Positions 26,801 to 35,350 of a stretch of DNA of 64,000 bases are shown here, in pieces. Made by a program: the position numbers and the translations under genes. Location: positions 310,001-374,000 of the forward strand of contig NZ_WJFD01000004.1 in the NCBI RefSeq assembly GCF_009647655.1. The letters run 5' to 3'. The notes beneath the pieces were generated by a model that was not told the origin of the DNA, did no database searches, and was given only the letters and a program-made list of their open reading frames with translations. The DNA is from Chitinophaga sp. SYP-B3965 (GTDB taxonomy: Bacteria; Bacteroidota; Bacteroidia; Chitinophagales; Chitinophagaceae). Positions within the stretch are counted from its first letter, which is position 1. Each line of letters starts with the position of its first letter.

Positions 26801-27008
26801 TAATGAGATGTTTTCCGTCGTACCGTTGTAATGCAGTGCTGGCAATCCAGATAAAACCTTTCCTGTCCTGCAGGATAGCGGAAACGTGATTGCCGGCGAG
26901 GCCGTCTTCGATACAGAGATGCTGGAATGTATAGGCATTGTGCTGCCCCTGCGCAAATGCAGGCAGGTGTAATAAGATCGCTGCAGCAAAAATTAAAATC
27001 TTATACAA
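23871..27008 (-). CDS. Propeller-sensor histidine kinase, LytS-type
   Basis: 1045 residues. Signal peptide (about 1-19), a periplasmic two-component regulator propeller region of about 650 residues with repeated blades (for example DRKGFIWIAST, DRDGHLWVGTDRGI), a Y_Y_Y domain near 690-765 (YYYQLEGVDADWV), one membrane helix near 795 and a cytosolic LytS-type kinase: QMNPHFIFNSLNSIQTFM carries the phospho-accepting His, then the ATPase motifs IQPFAENAIWHGL and IIEDNGVGREAA. No receiver or AraC domain follows, so it is not a full hybrid one-component system; a LytTR regulator would be the expected partner but none is in the window. The start is a TTG (27006-27008). Confidence 0.9.
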   Translation of the reverse strand: MYKILIFAAAILLHLPAFAQGQHNAYTFQHLCIEDGLAGNHVSAILQDRKGFIWIASTALQRYDGKHLITISNFDRLPGSIYYENITLYEDRASRIWMGTPDNIRVYDPLTAKVRVIQLAEGLAVPGNLSCHDITQDHHGVIWATSALGLLQLDEQTNRFKLAPGIPDSIRQQMKSALLEDSFGRLWISGKYGLYILSNNRKEVYSHHHNPLKITALDIGASSKRLYEDSKKRMWIASRGYNHLYAYNPDSNSLKQYQFTLTEKVPEDPFDQVYDMASDILGNIWIAAEHEGLYRYNEQLDSFNLHIPGNKQDELGLHYDYETNCLLNDRDGHLWVGTDRGINIMSLHNETFSRYDHRTRFAHSDLKLPYSEVTGTFSASNGDVYVGYWGKGFAWLDPHLHLKAHYTYDPKGNGIQDDHGLVWSFAEMPNKHILIGQENGHVTEFDPVNKKFKHHRPAAFEDETVLTMLPENDSTVWVGLYLHGLARWDPLHNTVTRYPQQVQLIRRYAAVMAIVPEGKDILWLASTYGGILRFNKRTGLVEKQRRFWHNEDTVRNIASLLRYNDSILLAGTDHGLYFYNHIRDTWTAQTINGIHFDEWILNMQPAGGEDVWFTTPYGFYRLNGATRTLSAFVQNDDIIDNHRRVRRSITKLQNDRLLVGASDHFVSFSINHLQVKPPPPDVTIVDFLVTDSAIIVDSLVGTQFPVTLTHDQNFISIEFKSLQYHTEKTRYYYQLEGVDADWVPAENLLVARYTKLPPGDYIFHVKSMNMAGVFSRNTTSLRINVLPAFWQTWWFRGLCVLAVLALIYGYFRFRLYTVKKDARNRAAFREELAQMEMKALRAQMNPHFIFNSLNSIQTFMMKNETEQALSYLSRFARLIRNVLDHSQLNNISIVRETEMLENYLELERLRLNDQFDYKIVIDPLLDKDFLEIPAMVIQPFAENAIWHGLLHKKEKGLLTITFIRKENKIHCIIEDNGVGREAATVLKQQSHPTHISRGVQITKDRLQIYNSRYNMDAFFDIEDLKDATGKATGTRINLWFPLLED

Positions 27009-27037
27009 TCTGATTTCCCGATGTATGAACCTGGCGG

Positions 27038-27064
27038 GGTGCGAAACGGGTTACGCTTCGCACC
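27038..27064. other. GC-rich stem-loop between two minus-strand genes
   Basis: GGTGCGAA (27038-27045) and TTCGCACC (27057-27064) pair over 8 bp around an 11-nt loop. There is no U-tract on either side in the minus-strand direction, so it is not a standard terminator. It separates the SMP-30-like gene from the propeller kinase. Confidence 0.4.
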
Positions 27065-27082
27065 TTAGCCGGTATCATTTTA

Positions 27083-27934
27083 TTATTTTACGTTCAACTG
27101 GTATGCGGAAACTTTATTTCCAAAAAAGGTAGGGATATATACAATTCTCTTTTTGGCATCATATCCAATGTCTGCAGTTTGCAGTTTTTCAGCTTGTGTA
27201 TCCAGCATTTTTGTAGCAGTACCCGATTTAGCATCTACATAAAATACTTGTCCTCCCCAGCACGAAACTACGAATTCCTCGCCTTTTACATGTTCAATTC
27301 CATCTGTACCGCCGGCAATTTTGGCCAGCAGGGTGAGTTTGTTGTCTTTCGTGGCACGGTAAAGTGCGCCATTATCCAATACCAGCAAGCCATCCGGCAT
27401 ATAGAGCAGTCCATTTGGACCTCTCAGGCCGCTATTGGCGCTATCCAGCAGGAGGGTAGCTTTTCCGTTCTCAAAAGTGTGTACCGTTTTCTTTTTAGAA
27501 TCAGATACATACACTACACCTTTGGGGGAAGCGGTAACATCATTGAGGTTCGCAGCACCTTCAATAGGCTGACGTTTGATGATGGTGCCTTTGGCGATGT
27601 CTATGATCACGAGGGCATCCATATCTGCCACAAAGAGCTGATTGCCAACAACCGCCATGCCTTTGGGGGCATTGAGGCCTTCCACCCAGTTGAGGGTAGT
27701 GATCTTTCCATCCGGGCTAAGTTTGGAAAGAGAGCCCTTCCCGTCCGCACCCCAGGGAGCGCCATCAATATTAGTGACGTAGAGGGTGTTCCTTTTTGCA
27801 TCAAAATAAACGGATTCAGGGACCTTCAGGGTAGTATCTGAAGTCCATTTCTTCTCTAAACTGGCTTGTGCGGATGCATGCACGAAGGGTACTGCTGCGC
27901 AGAGCAGGCAAAGGATAGTCGCTTTTAGTTTCAT
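27083..27934 (-). CDS. SMP-30/gluconolactonase-like beta-propeller protein
   Basis: 283 residues with a signal peptide (MKLKATILCLLCAAVPFVHA), so periplasmic or exported. The body is a six-blade propeller of the SMP-30/NHL type: PESVYFDAKRNTLYVTNI, GLNAPKGMAVVGNQLFVAD, LNDVTASPKGVVYVSDSKK, GPNGLLYMPDGLLVLDNG, IEHVKGEEFVVSCWGGQ. The N/D and E metal ligands of true lactonases are partly visible (PESVY, LNDVT) but a lactonase activity is unproven. It is followed by the propeller kinase 74 nt downstream; divergent from the ECF sigma gene. Confidence 0.75.
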   Translation of the reverse strand: MKLKATILCLLCAAVPFVHASAQASLEKKWTSDTTLKVPESVYFDAKRNTLYVTNIDGAPWGADGKGSLSKLSPDGKITTLNWVEGLNAPKGMAVVGNQLFVADMDALVIIDIAKGTIIKRQPIEGAANLNDVTASPKGVVYVSDSKKKTVHTFENGKATLLLDSANSGLRGPNGLLYMPDGLLVLDNGALYRATKDNKLTLLAKIAGGTDGIEHVKGEEFVVSCWGGQVFYVDAKSGTATKMLDTQAEKLQTADIGYDAKKRIVYIPTFFGNKVSAYQLNVK

Positions 27935-28105
27935 AACAGGTAATGATTAGGTACTAAATTTAATAAATCTTGGCTGGATGAAGAATTTTTGTACTTTGCT
28001 TTTGTAACAGGAACTTAGTTTGTATGTAAGGCCACGTCAACCGTCAACCGGGATCAATTATTCAGGATATAACATTGAGTTAATAATCGCGCAACAACAA
28101 TTATA

Positions 28106-28113
28106 TATTTTTG
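28106..28113 (+). promoter_or_regulatory. -7 box directly before the ECF sigma gene
   Basis: TATTTTTG matches TAnnTTTG and ends 3 bp before the ATG at 28117, so transcription would start at or near the initiation codon. No good -33 TTG at 19-21 bp; an alternative is a different sigma factor or an activator. Confidence 0.45.
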
Positions 28114-28116
28114 GGC

Positions 28117-28707
28117 ATGACTAATGATGATCTGATCAGACGCAACTTCCGAAGCGTGTGTGAAGCAGGGGATATGCAAGCCTACGATGAGTTGTATAAA
28201 ACACTCTGCAGCAGGCTCATCCACTTCTCTGCTGCAGTTGTTGGCTCATTTCATTTAGCGGAGGAGATCGTTTCAGATGTGTTCATTATGGTCTGGCAAA
28301 AGCGCTCACAGCTCATCTCCATTGAAAATCCCGTTGTTTATCTTTATATCTGCACCCGTAACCTTTCTTATAATACCCTTCAGCAACAACGCAAACACCA
28401 GCACACCAGCCTTGACAACCTGGATACAGATGCTATTGCCATCAGTCCGGATCAGGAGCATAATATGATCTCTGCGGAAGTAGCCCAGAAAATAGAAGCG
28501 GCCATACGCAGCCTGCCCGCCCGCTGCCAGTTGATCTTTCGCCTCGTAAAACAGGATGGATTGAAATATAAAGAGGTGGGTGAATTACTGGAGATCTCCC
28601 CCAAAACCGTTGATGCCCAGCTGGCTATTGCTGTTAAAAAAGTAGCAGAGGCTATCCGCCTGGATATGTCTGCAGAGCTGGCCCAGTCTTACTTTCTTCG
28701 CCAATAA
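28117..28707 (+). CDS. RNA polymerase ECF-type sigma factor (locus 1)
   Basis: 196 residues from the ATG 28117 (MTNDDLIRRN); a TTG two codons upstream is part of the -7 box. Sigma region 2 is at about 25-90 (LAEEIVSDVFIMVWQKRSQL), region 4 at about 130-185 (LPARCQLIFRLVKQDGLKYK, then EVGELLEISPKTVDAQL as the helix-turn-helix). It belongs to the Bacteroidota group that is controlled by FecR and drives SusC/SusD genes. The FecR gene follows 54 nt downstream and SusC/SusD next, so it most likely activates this locus when substrate is bound. Confidence 0.93.
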   Translation: MTNDDLIRRNFRSVCEAGDMQAYDELYKTLCSRLIHFSAAVVGSFHLAEEIVSDVFIMVWQKRSQLISIENPVVYLYICTRNLSYNTLQQQRKHQHTSLDNLDTDAIAISPDQEHNMISAEVAQKIEAAIRSLPARCQLIFRLVKQDGLKYKEVGELLEISPKTVDAQLAIAVKKVAEAIRLDMSAELAQSYFLRQ

Positions 28708-28761
28708 AATTATTTTCTCTTTTCTTTAGGGAACTTTTAACCCGTAAACTGTCCTATACGT

Positions 28762-29829
28762 ATGATGGATGATCAAATCTGGAACCTGCTTGCCAAAAAG
28801 GTGGCAAACGAGCTGCTCCCCGAAGAGGAAAAGGAGCTGGCGCGTTTATTACAGCAGCACCCGGATGCTTCTTACACGAAAGAAATATTAACGCAGGGCT
28901 GGAAGGATAAGCAAAAGCCCTTCAGCCCGGAAGAGGAATCAATAGCCCTGGAGAAGCACAAACGCAGATTGGAATCGGCCATGGCAGTGGAGGAGGTTTC
29001 AACACCTTCCCGCCGTGGAAATATCCGCCGGATGACGATACGTATTGCCGGTGTGGCGGCGGCTTTAACGATGGCCTTTTTTATGGGCCGCAAATGGTGG
29101 AGCCAGCCTAAAATGGATGAAAATCTTCAACAGCTGGTAACACATAAAGGTTCCCGCTCCCAGGTAAAACTGCCGGATGGAACAACGGTGTGGTTGAATG
29201 CAGGCAGTAAACTGGATTATCCCAAACAATTCACCGGCAACCAAAGAGAGGTAACGCTGGAAGGGGAAGCATTCTTCACCGTGGCAAAAGATGCCAGGCG
29301 GCCTTTTACAGTGAGAACGAGGACTTTCAGCATCCGGGTATTGGGTACAGAGTTTAACGTAAGGGCTTATCCGCAGGAAGACAGCGCGGTTACTTCCCTG
29401 TTAACAGGCCTGGTGGAAGTTGTGCTGGATGAAAAGAGGAACACAGTAATAAGATTGAAGCCGAATGAAAAACTATCCGTTCCTACTGCGCAGTTACTGG
29501 AAGAGGATACTGTTGAAGTAGATCATACCATACCGGTGGTGATCAAACTGATCAAATCTCCGCTCACGGTAATGAAGGATAGTGTGATCACAGAAACGGC
29601 CTGGGTAGAGAATAAATTAGCCTTTAAACGTTTGCCGCTGGAAAAGGTGGCCGTTATGCTGGAACAGTGGTTTGGCGTGGATATCCGCTTTAAGAACGAA
29701 ACGAAAAAACAGGAATATTTGACAGGAGTATTTCAGAACGAAAGCCTGGAAGAAGTATTAAAAGCCCTTGAACTAACGGGGTCATTTCATTTTAAAACAG
29801 ACAGTGACGGAATTATCTGGATCGAGTAA
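28762..29829 (+). CDS. FecR-type anti-sigma factor (locus 1)
   Basis: 355 residues. Cytosolic N-terminal anti-sigma part (residues 1-90), one membrane helix at about 91-109 (MTIRIAGVAAALTMAFFMG), then a periplasmic FecR domain (about 125-225: HKGSRSQVKLPDGTTVWLNA, GTEFNVRAY) and a C-terminal DUF4974 domain (about 285-355: KRLPLEKVAVMLEQWFGVDI). In this family the periplasmic part senses the loaded SusC through its STN domain and releases the sigma factor. Operon with the sigma gene upstream; SusC begins 147 bp downstream behind a stem-loop. Confidence 0.93.
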   Translation: MMDDQIWNLLAKKVANELLPEEEKELARLLQQHPDASYTKEILTQGWKDKQKPFSPEEESIALEKHKRRLESAMAVEEVSTPSRRGNIRRMTIRIAGVAAALTMAFFMGRKWWSQPKMDENLQQLVTHKGSRSQVKLPDGTTVWLNAGSKLDYPKQFTGNQREVTLEGEAFFTVAKDARRPFTVRTRTFSIRVLGTEFNVRAYPQEDSAVTSLLTGLVEVVLDEKRNTVIRLKPNEKLSVPTAQLLEEDTVEVDHTIPVVIKLIKSPLTVMKDSVITETAWVENKLAFKRLPLEKVAVMLEQWFGVDIRFKNETKKQEYLTGVFQNESLEEVLKALELTGSFHFKTDSDGIIWIE

Positions 29830-29879
29830 ATAACCAGAAGACAATTATATTTTTTAGGCAGTGATACCGGAAAAGAAAA

Positions 29880-29904
29880 CGGGAAATGTTCGCACCATTT
29901 CCCG
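29880..29904 (+). other. Stem-loop between fecR and susC
   Basis: CGGGAAATG (29880-29888), 7-nt loop, CATTTCCCG (29896-29904): a perfect 9-bp stem in the 147-bp gap. No U-run follows. It may be a processing or attenuation element that separates regulator from transporter expression. Confidence 0.5.
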
Positions 29905-29976
29905 CTGTAAAATCGGTTAGTGACATTGCTATGCGTAAACATGTAACCAATTATCAATTAACCAACACTCAAAGGT

Positions 29977-32900
29977 ATGAAAAAAAGTACAGTGGTGAGT
30001 TGGCTTCCACCTGGGCGAAGCCTCAAAAAACTGTTAATTTTTATGAAGCTCTCCGCAATTTTAATGTTCGTTGTATGTATGCAGGTGAGCGCAGAAGTGC
30101 GTTCACAGTCGAACGTTTCCGTAAAATTGTCCCGTACCAATCTTGAAAAGGCATTTTCACTCATTGAGTTGCAGTCAAATTACCGGTTTGTTTACAACAA
30201 TGATAAGCTGCCCGTATGGCACAAAGTGAGTATAGATGCAAAGGATTGGACCATTAAACAAGTACTGGGGCAAATGCTGGCCAATACGAACCTTACCTAC
30301 CGCATGTTGTCCAATAACCTGATCGTTATTGCGCCCGCAGCTACGGTAACCAAAGACCTTGTTGTAAAAGGAAAGATCGTAAGCCCTTCGGGAGAAGCCT
30401 TGCAGATGGTGAGTGTAAGGTTAAAGAACACCACTATAGGTGTATTCACTAATGAGAAAGGGGAATTTGAGTTAAAGGTGCCTGAAGAAGGTATGCTGGT
30501 GTTCTCCTATGTGGGATATGTAACACAGGAATTACCAGTGAACCCGAACGCTACCATGAATATTGTACTGGAACCATCTGCCAATTCCATGGAGGAAGTG
30601 GTAGTAGTGGGATATGGTGTACAGCGGAAACTGAATACCACAGGTGCGGTTGACCAGGTAGCGGGGAAACAGCTGGCAGAGCGCCCCATCGCTAATATCT
30701 TCCAGGGATTGCAGGGAGCAAGCCCCGGCTTGAATATCAATTACAGAGGTGGTGCGCCGGGTTCAACACCCAGTATCAATATCCGTGGTATCGGTTCTAT
30801 CGTAAGCGGTTCCAATACCACACCACTGATCATTATTGATGGTATCACGTCTGCAACAGAAGATTTTCAGCGTTTGAACCCCAATGATATCGCCAGCGTT
30901 ACTATTCTGAGAGATGCTGCTTCTGCTGCTATTTATGGTGCGCGTGCTTCATTTGGCGTTGTACTGATCACTACCAAGCAAGGTACCAACGGCAGGCAAA
31001 AGATCAGCTATAATAACTATTTCGCTTCTTCAAGGCCCACCGTACTGCCTGACCAGGTTACAGACCCTTACATTTTTTCCAGGGTACTGGAAACCGCTAC
31101 GGACAATACGCCCTGGGATTATGTGAACTATGATGACTATTATTACCAATGGGCAAAAGAGCGTTCTGATAATCCGGCCATAGAAGATGTGCGTACAGAT
31201 CCTAATGATCCTACCAAATGGATCTATATGGGCAACAATAACTGGAATGATTACTTCTTCAATAAATCCAGCAGTTCCTCTACCCACAGCGTTACATTAA
31301 GCGGAAGCGCAGAAACAGGTAAAGGCCAGCCAATTGGTTATTATTTATCCGGTGATTATACGAAAGAGAATGGTTTGAACAGCCTGGCCAAAGATGACTG
31401 GAGCCGTTATGGATTAAGGGCTCGTATGAACTTCATGCCTTTGAAGTGGTTGAAAGTGGACAATAACCTGAATATTTACCAGATCGCAGCAGATGCTCCC
31501 AGTAAGCCCATTACAGACCTCTATTACCTCATGCCTACGCAGGTTGCCAAGAACCCTGATGGTACCTGGGCAAACAACGCTGCAGGAAGGCTGGCTGCTC
31601 AATTACAGGATGGCGGCCGCAATGTGCAAACACGATTTGGTTTCCAGGATGTGGTGAGAGGTGTAGCTACTCTCCTGGATGGAGATCTGCTGCTTACCGC
31701 CAATGCCAGTTTTAAAAGGGAAATGTGGAAATACAATACGGATTACAGGAAATACCGCATAGGGTATGGCCCGAATGATGTGAGGGAAGAAGGTGGGGTT
31801 GGTTCTGTATCTGTACGGAATGGTATTGTAAAGCAGGATGTGTATGATCTCTACGCTAACTATAACAAAAAGATAGGGGTTAATCATCAGCTTGGCGTAC
31901 TGGTTGGCTTTAACCAGGAAGAAAATACCTGGTCTGCTGAGCAGGCTAACAAGGATGGATTGATCACTTCGTCCCTGCCTTATCTGGGGCTGGCTACCGG
32001 TACACAAACTGTAGGTGCTGAATATACCTCATATGCAATACGCGGATATTTCGGGCGCTTGAATTATTCTTATAAAAGCCGCTATATCCTGGAGCTGAAT
32101 GGCCGTTATGATGGTTCCTCCCGGTTCCTGCCTTCTAACCGCTGGGGATTCTTCCCTTCTGTTTCCGGCGCCTGGATCGCAACGGAAGAACCTTTCATGC
32201 AAGCTTTGAGTAAATCACTTTCCACCCTTAAATTCAGAGTTTCCTATGGCGCGCTGGGTAACCAGTGGACTTCGGATTTCCGCCGTGTATCCACTATCCC
32301 GATCGGCGTATCCGATTACCTGATCAATAATACTTTCCCGTCTGTTGCAGCCGGGGCTGCAATGCTGCCGGTAGATCCGCAATCTTATACCTGGGAAAAA
32401 GTGAACACCATTAACGTAGGTACAGACATCGGTTTTTTCAACGACAGGATACTGATCGGGTTTGATGCCTACTCCCGTAAAACATTAGGGATGCTAACTG
32501 CAGATGCAACTGTGCCTGCTGTAATGGGTGTACTGCCACCCCCTACCAACTCAGCTGACCTGAACACTACCGGTTGGGAACTGTCTGCCGGTTACCGTAA
32601 TGAATTCATAGTGGCTAAAAAGACATTTACATTCAGTACGAGATTCATCCTTTCTGATTCCCGCACCAGGATCACCAAATACAACCAGAATAAATTAGGA
32701 TCGTTGAATAATTACATTGCCAGCCGTTATACAGGTGAAATCTGGGGGCTTGAGAGCAACGGTTACTTTAAGAACGCGGATGAGATCAAAGCACTGGATC
32801 AATCTGCCATTGTACCCTGGGGAGCTTTGGAAGTAGTGCCGGGCTGGCCTAAGTATGTGGACCAGAACAAAGACGGTAAGATCAACAAGGGAAATGGTAC

Positions 32901-33507
32901 TATCAATGATCCGGGTGATTATAAAGTAATAGGCAATAATAGTACCCGTTACCGTTTTGGCTTTACCGTAGATATGCAATGGAATGGTATTGATCTGAAT
33001 GTATTCTTACAAGGCGTAGGCAAAAGAGATTTCTACCCACGTCACTATCTCTTCTGGGGTCCTTACCAGCAGCCTTATGCAGGTGTTTATCCCTGGAACC
33101 TTGATTTTTACAGAGGTGAATCAGAAACCGGTGCTGACAGGGACAGGCATTCTGCTTCTTACATCGCAGCGGGGCTTGCAGATAAGAATACCGATTCTTA
33201 TTTCCCTGTATTGCAATCATGGATGGCAGATGCCAACTATGGTGGCGGACTGGATATTCCTCAATCCAAATACCTGTTGAATGGCGCTTACCTGCGGATT
33301 AAGAATGTAACCCTTGGTTACACTTTACCTGCAACGCTTACAAAAAAGTATAAAGTGAGCCGCTTAAGGATCTTTGCTACGGGAGAAAACCTCTTTGAGT
33401 TCTCTTCTATTAAGAAATACTTCGATCCTGAGTCCATTGAAGATGGTTATGGCTGGGCTTATCCTTTCCAGCGTAAATATGCTATGGGTATTAATCTTGA
33501 TTTTTAA
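29977..33507 (+). CDS. SusC/RagA-type TonB-dependent transporter with STN domain (locus 1)
   Basis: Outer-membrane TonB-dependent importer of 1176 residues. After a long, Lys-rich start and signal peptide (about 1-40) comes an STN signalling domain (about 48-118: NLEKAFSLIELQSNYRFVYN, then VLGQMLANTNLTYR), a carboxypeptidase-regulatory-like domain (about 125-205: VKGKIVSPSGEALQMVSV), the SusC signature VVVGYGVQRK and the plug (LQGASPGLNI, then VTILRDAASAAIYGARASFG). The barrel fills the rest and ends with the terminal aromatic AMGINLDF. The STN domain fits its pairing with the ECF sigma/FecR genes upstream. SusD begins 17 nt later. Substrate is not readable, but the two downstream phosphoesterases suggest a phosphorylated compound. 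Confidence 0.95.
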   Translation: MKKSTVVSWLPPGRSLKKLLIFMKLSAILMFVVCMQVSAEVRSQSNVSVKLSRTNLEKAFSLIELQSNYRFVYNNDKLPVWHKVSIDAKDWTIKQVLGQMLANTNLTYRMLSNNLIVIAPAATVTKDLVVKGKIVSPSGEALQMVSVRLKNTTIGVFTNEKGEFELKVPEEGMLVFSYVGYVTQELPVNPNATMNIVLEPSANSMEEVVVVGYGVQRKLNTTGAVDQVAGKQLAERPIANIFQGLQGASPGLNINYRGGAPGSTPSINIRGIGSIVSGSNTTPLIIIDGITSATEDFQRLNPNDIASVTILRDAASAAIYGARASFGVVLITTKQGTNGRQKISYNNYFASSRPTVLPDQVTDPYIFSRVLETATDNTPWDYVNYDDYYYQWAKERSDNPAIEDVRTDPNDPTKWIYMGNNNWNDYFFNKSSSSSTHSVTLSGSAETGKGQPIGYYLSGDYTKENGLNSLAKDDWSRYGLRARMNFMPLKWLKVDNNLNIYQIAADAPSKPITDLYYLMPTQVAKNPDGTWANNAAGRLAAQLQDGGRNVQTRFGFQDVVRGVATLLDGDLLLTANASFKREMWKYNTDYRKYRIGYGPNDVREEGGVGSVSVRNGIVKQDVYDLYANYNKKIGVNHQLGVLVGFNQEENTWSAEQANKDGLITSSLPYLGLATGTQTVGAEYTSYAIRGYFGRLNYSYKSRYILELNGRYDGSSRFLPSNRWGFFPSVSGAWIATEEPFMQALSKSLSTLKFRVSYGALGNQWTSDFRRVSTIPIGVSDYLINNTFPSVAAGAAMLPVDPQSYTWEKVNTINVGTDIGFFNDRILIGFDAYSRKTLGMLTADATVPAVMGVLPPPTNSADLNTTGWELSAGYRNEFIVAKKTFTFSTRFILSDSRTRITKYNQNKLGSLNNYIASRYTGEIWGLESNGYFKNADEIKALDQSAIVPWGALEVVPGWPKYVDQNKDGKINKGNGTINDPGDYKVIGNNSTRYRFGFTVDMQWNGIDLNVFLQGVGKRDFYPRHYLFWGPYQQPYAGVYPWNLDFYRGESETGADRDRHSASYIAAGLADKNTDSYFPVLQSWMADANYGGGLDIPQSKYLLNGAYLRIKNVTLGYTLPATLTKKYKVSRLRIFATGENLFEFSSIKKYFDPESIEDGYGWAYPFQRKYAMGINLDF

Positions 33508-33524
33508 GATAAAAACTATTACAG

Positions 33525-35342
33525 TTGAAAAAGTTATTACATCTCCCGATATTCCTGGTTGCTGCTATTGCTTTGATGGGTACATCATGCAAAAAAGACT
33601 TCCTGGAGCGTTATCCGCAAACAGCCATTCCACCTGAGCTGTTCTTTAAATCAGAAGAAGACCTTAACCTGTATATCACTGGTCTGTTAACAATGAATAG
33701 CCGTGGTAGTTATATCAGTGATCAGGATACGGATGATAAAGCAACCACCGGTGCTATGGAAATAAAGACCATGATGAATGGCAGCCCTACCTCTCAGAAT
33801 GTTACTGCCGGCTGGGGCTGGGGCCGTTTGCGCAACATCAATTACTTCATGGATAATTATGCGAGAGCCAATGTAAACCAGGAAGCGAAAGATCATTATG
33901 CAGGCCTGGCAAGGTATTACAGGGCTATGTTCTACATGGATAAGGTGAAGCGTTTCTCCGATGTGCCGTGGTATTCAACAGCCCTCAATCCCAGTGACAG
34001 CGTAAATTTATACAAACCCCGCGATCCCCGTACATTGGTTATGGACAGTGTGATGGCGGACCTGGCATTTGCAGGCGCACATGTAAGAGAAGCCGTACCT
34101 GTTGGAACACCCGGTAAATGGGTGGTGAAACTGATGCAGGCACGCGTGGCCTTGTATGAAGGTACTTACCGCTTGTATCATCCGGAGTTAAATCTGAAAG
34201 GCACAGCTACTGCATTCCTGGATACAGCCATAAAAGTCTCTGAGGAGATCAGGCTTTCAAAAAAATATGAGATCTATACCAGTAATCCTGCAACGGCATA
34301 TGGTGAGCTGTTCAACAGTGCCAGCCTTACCGCTAACAAAGAAGTGATGCTGGTGAATATATATGATCAGGATCTGAAGAAGAGCGGTAACAATAACGGC
34401 AACATCATCAATTACGAGCAATCCCCTTCCCGCGACCTGGTGCAAACTTACCTGATGGCAGATGGTACGCGTTTTACAGATAAACCTAATTACCAGACAC
34501 AGCAGTTTGTGCAGGAATTCACCGGAAGGGATCCGAGATTATCTCAAACTATGTTCTACCCAGGCTTAAAGCTGGCAGTGAATGCACCAAACGTAGCTGT
34601 TCCGCATGTTGTACGGTTGAATAAGAACTTTTCCGGATACCATCAGCTGAAAGGTTATATCAACAGCACTGATTCCAAAATACTGGATGGGGCGGATTTT
34701 CCGGCATACCGTTATGCAGAGGTATTGTTGATCCTCGCAGAGGCAAAAGCTGAACGGGGTTCACTTACGCAGGAAGACCTGAATAACTCCATAAACCTGA
34801 TACGGAACAGAGTGAACATGCCTGCTTTAGTAATGGCTACTGCGAATGCAAATACCGATCCGGTACTGGCAGCCAAATATCCTGATGTAAGCGGCGCTAA
34901 CAAAGGTGTAATCCTGGAGATCCGCAGGGAAAGAAGGGTAGAACTTGCCATGGAAGGATTCCGTTTTGATGATGTCAACCGCTGGCATGCCGGTAAAGAG
35001 TTGGAAAAAATACCCGAAGGCATGTACTTCCCCGGCCTTGGTAAATATGATCTTACCGGTGATGGTATTGAAGACATCATCCTGGTAGACAAAGGTACTG
35101 CCATACCTCCTTCTGGTTCTCAGGAAACCAATTCACTGGGTGTTAAGTTGGTGTACTACAAAGCAGGCCTTATTGGTGAAGATGTAACGGTTTATCTTAA
35201 GAACGGTAATAGCGGTGGCCCGATCGTTACGGAAACCAGGCTGCGTAATTTCAAAGAACCGCAGTATTATTACCGCCCGGTGCCATTCAATGAATTGTTA
35301 GTTAATCCTAAACTGGCTCCGCAATTATTCAGCTGGCAATAG
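33525..35342 (+). CDS. SusD/RagB-type substrate-binding lipoprotein (locus 1)
   Basis: Surface lipoprotein that forms the lid of the SusC channel. 605 residues; signal peptide with lipobox LMGTSC, acylated C22. SusD features: DFLERYPQTAIPPELFF at the mature N-terminus, TPR-like helices, YRYAEVLLILAEAKAE near residue 400 and RRERRVELAMEGFRFDDVNR near 475, ending in the typical PLIFNELLxNPKLxQ-like close (PFNELLVNPKLAPQ). No ATG precedes the signal peptide, so translation starts at a TTG (33525), 17 nt after susC. Confidence 0.95.
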   Translation: MKKLLHLPIFLVAAIALMGTSCKKDFLERYPQTAIPPELFFKSEEDLNLYITGLLTMNSRGSYISDQDTDDKATTGAMEIKTMMNGSPTSQNVTAGWGWGRLRNINYFMDNYARANVNQEAKDHYAGLARYYRAMFYMDKVKRFSDVPWYSTALNPSDSVNLYKPRDPRTLVMDSVMADLAFAGAHVREAVPVGTPGKWVVKLMQARVALYEGTYRLYHPELNLKGTATAFLDTAIKVSEEIRLSKKYEIYTSNPATAYGELFNSASLTANKEVMLVNIYDQDLKKSGNNNGNIINYEQSPSRDLVQTYLMADGTRFTDKPNYQTQQFVQEFTGRDPRLSQTMFYPGLKLAVNAPNVAVPHVVRLNKNFSGYHQLKGYINSTDSKILDGADFPAYRYAEVLLILAEAKAERGSLTQEDLNNSINLIRNRVNMPALVMATANANTDPVLAAKYPDVSGANKGVILEIRRERRVELAMEGFRFDDVNRWHAGKELEKIPEGMYFPGLGKYDLTGDGIEDIILVDKGTAIPPSGSQETNSLGVKLVYYKAGLIGEDVTVYLKNGNSGGPIVTETRLRNFKEPQYYYRPVPFNELLVNPKLAPQLFSWQ

Positions 35343-35350
35343 ATAAAAAA

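Noticed and set aside
27038..27064. GC-rich hairpin as a terminator
   Set aside because: No U-tract in the direction of transcription; kept only as a stem-loop.
29886..30146. Small open frame overlapping the start of susC
   Set aside because: Overlaps the signal peptide and STN coding region in another frame; no family match and no reason to prefer it.
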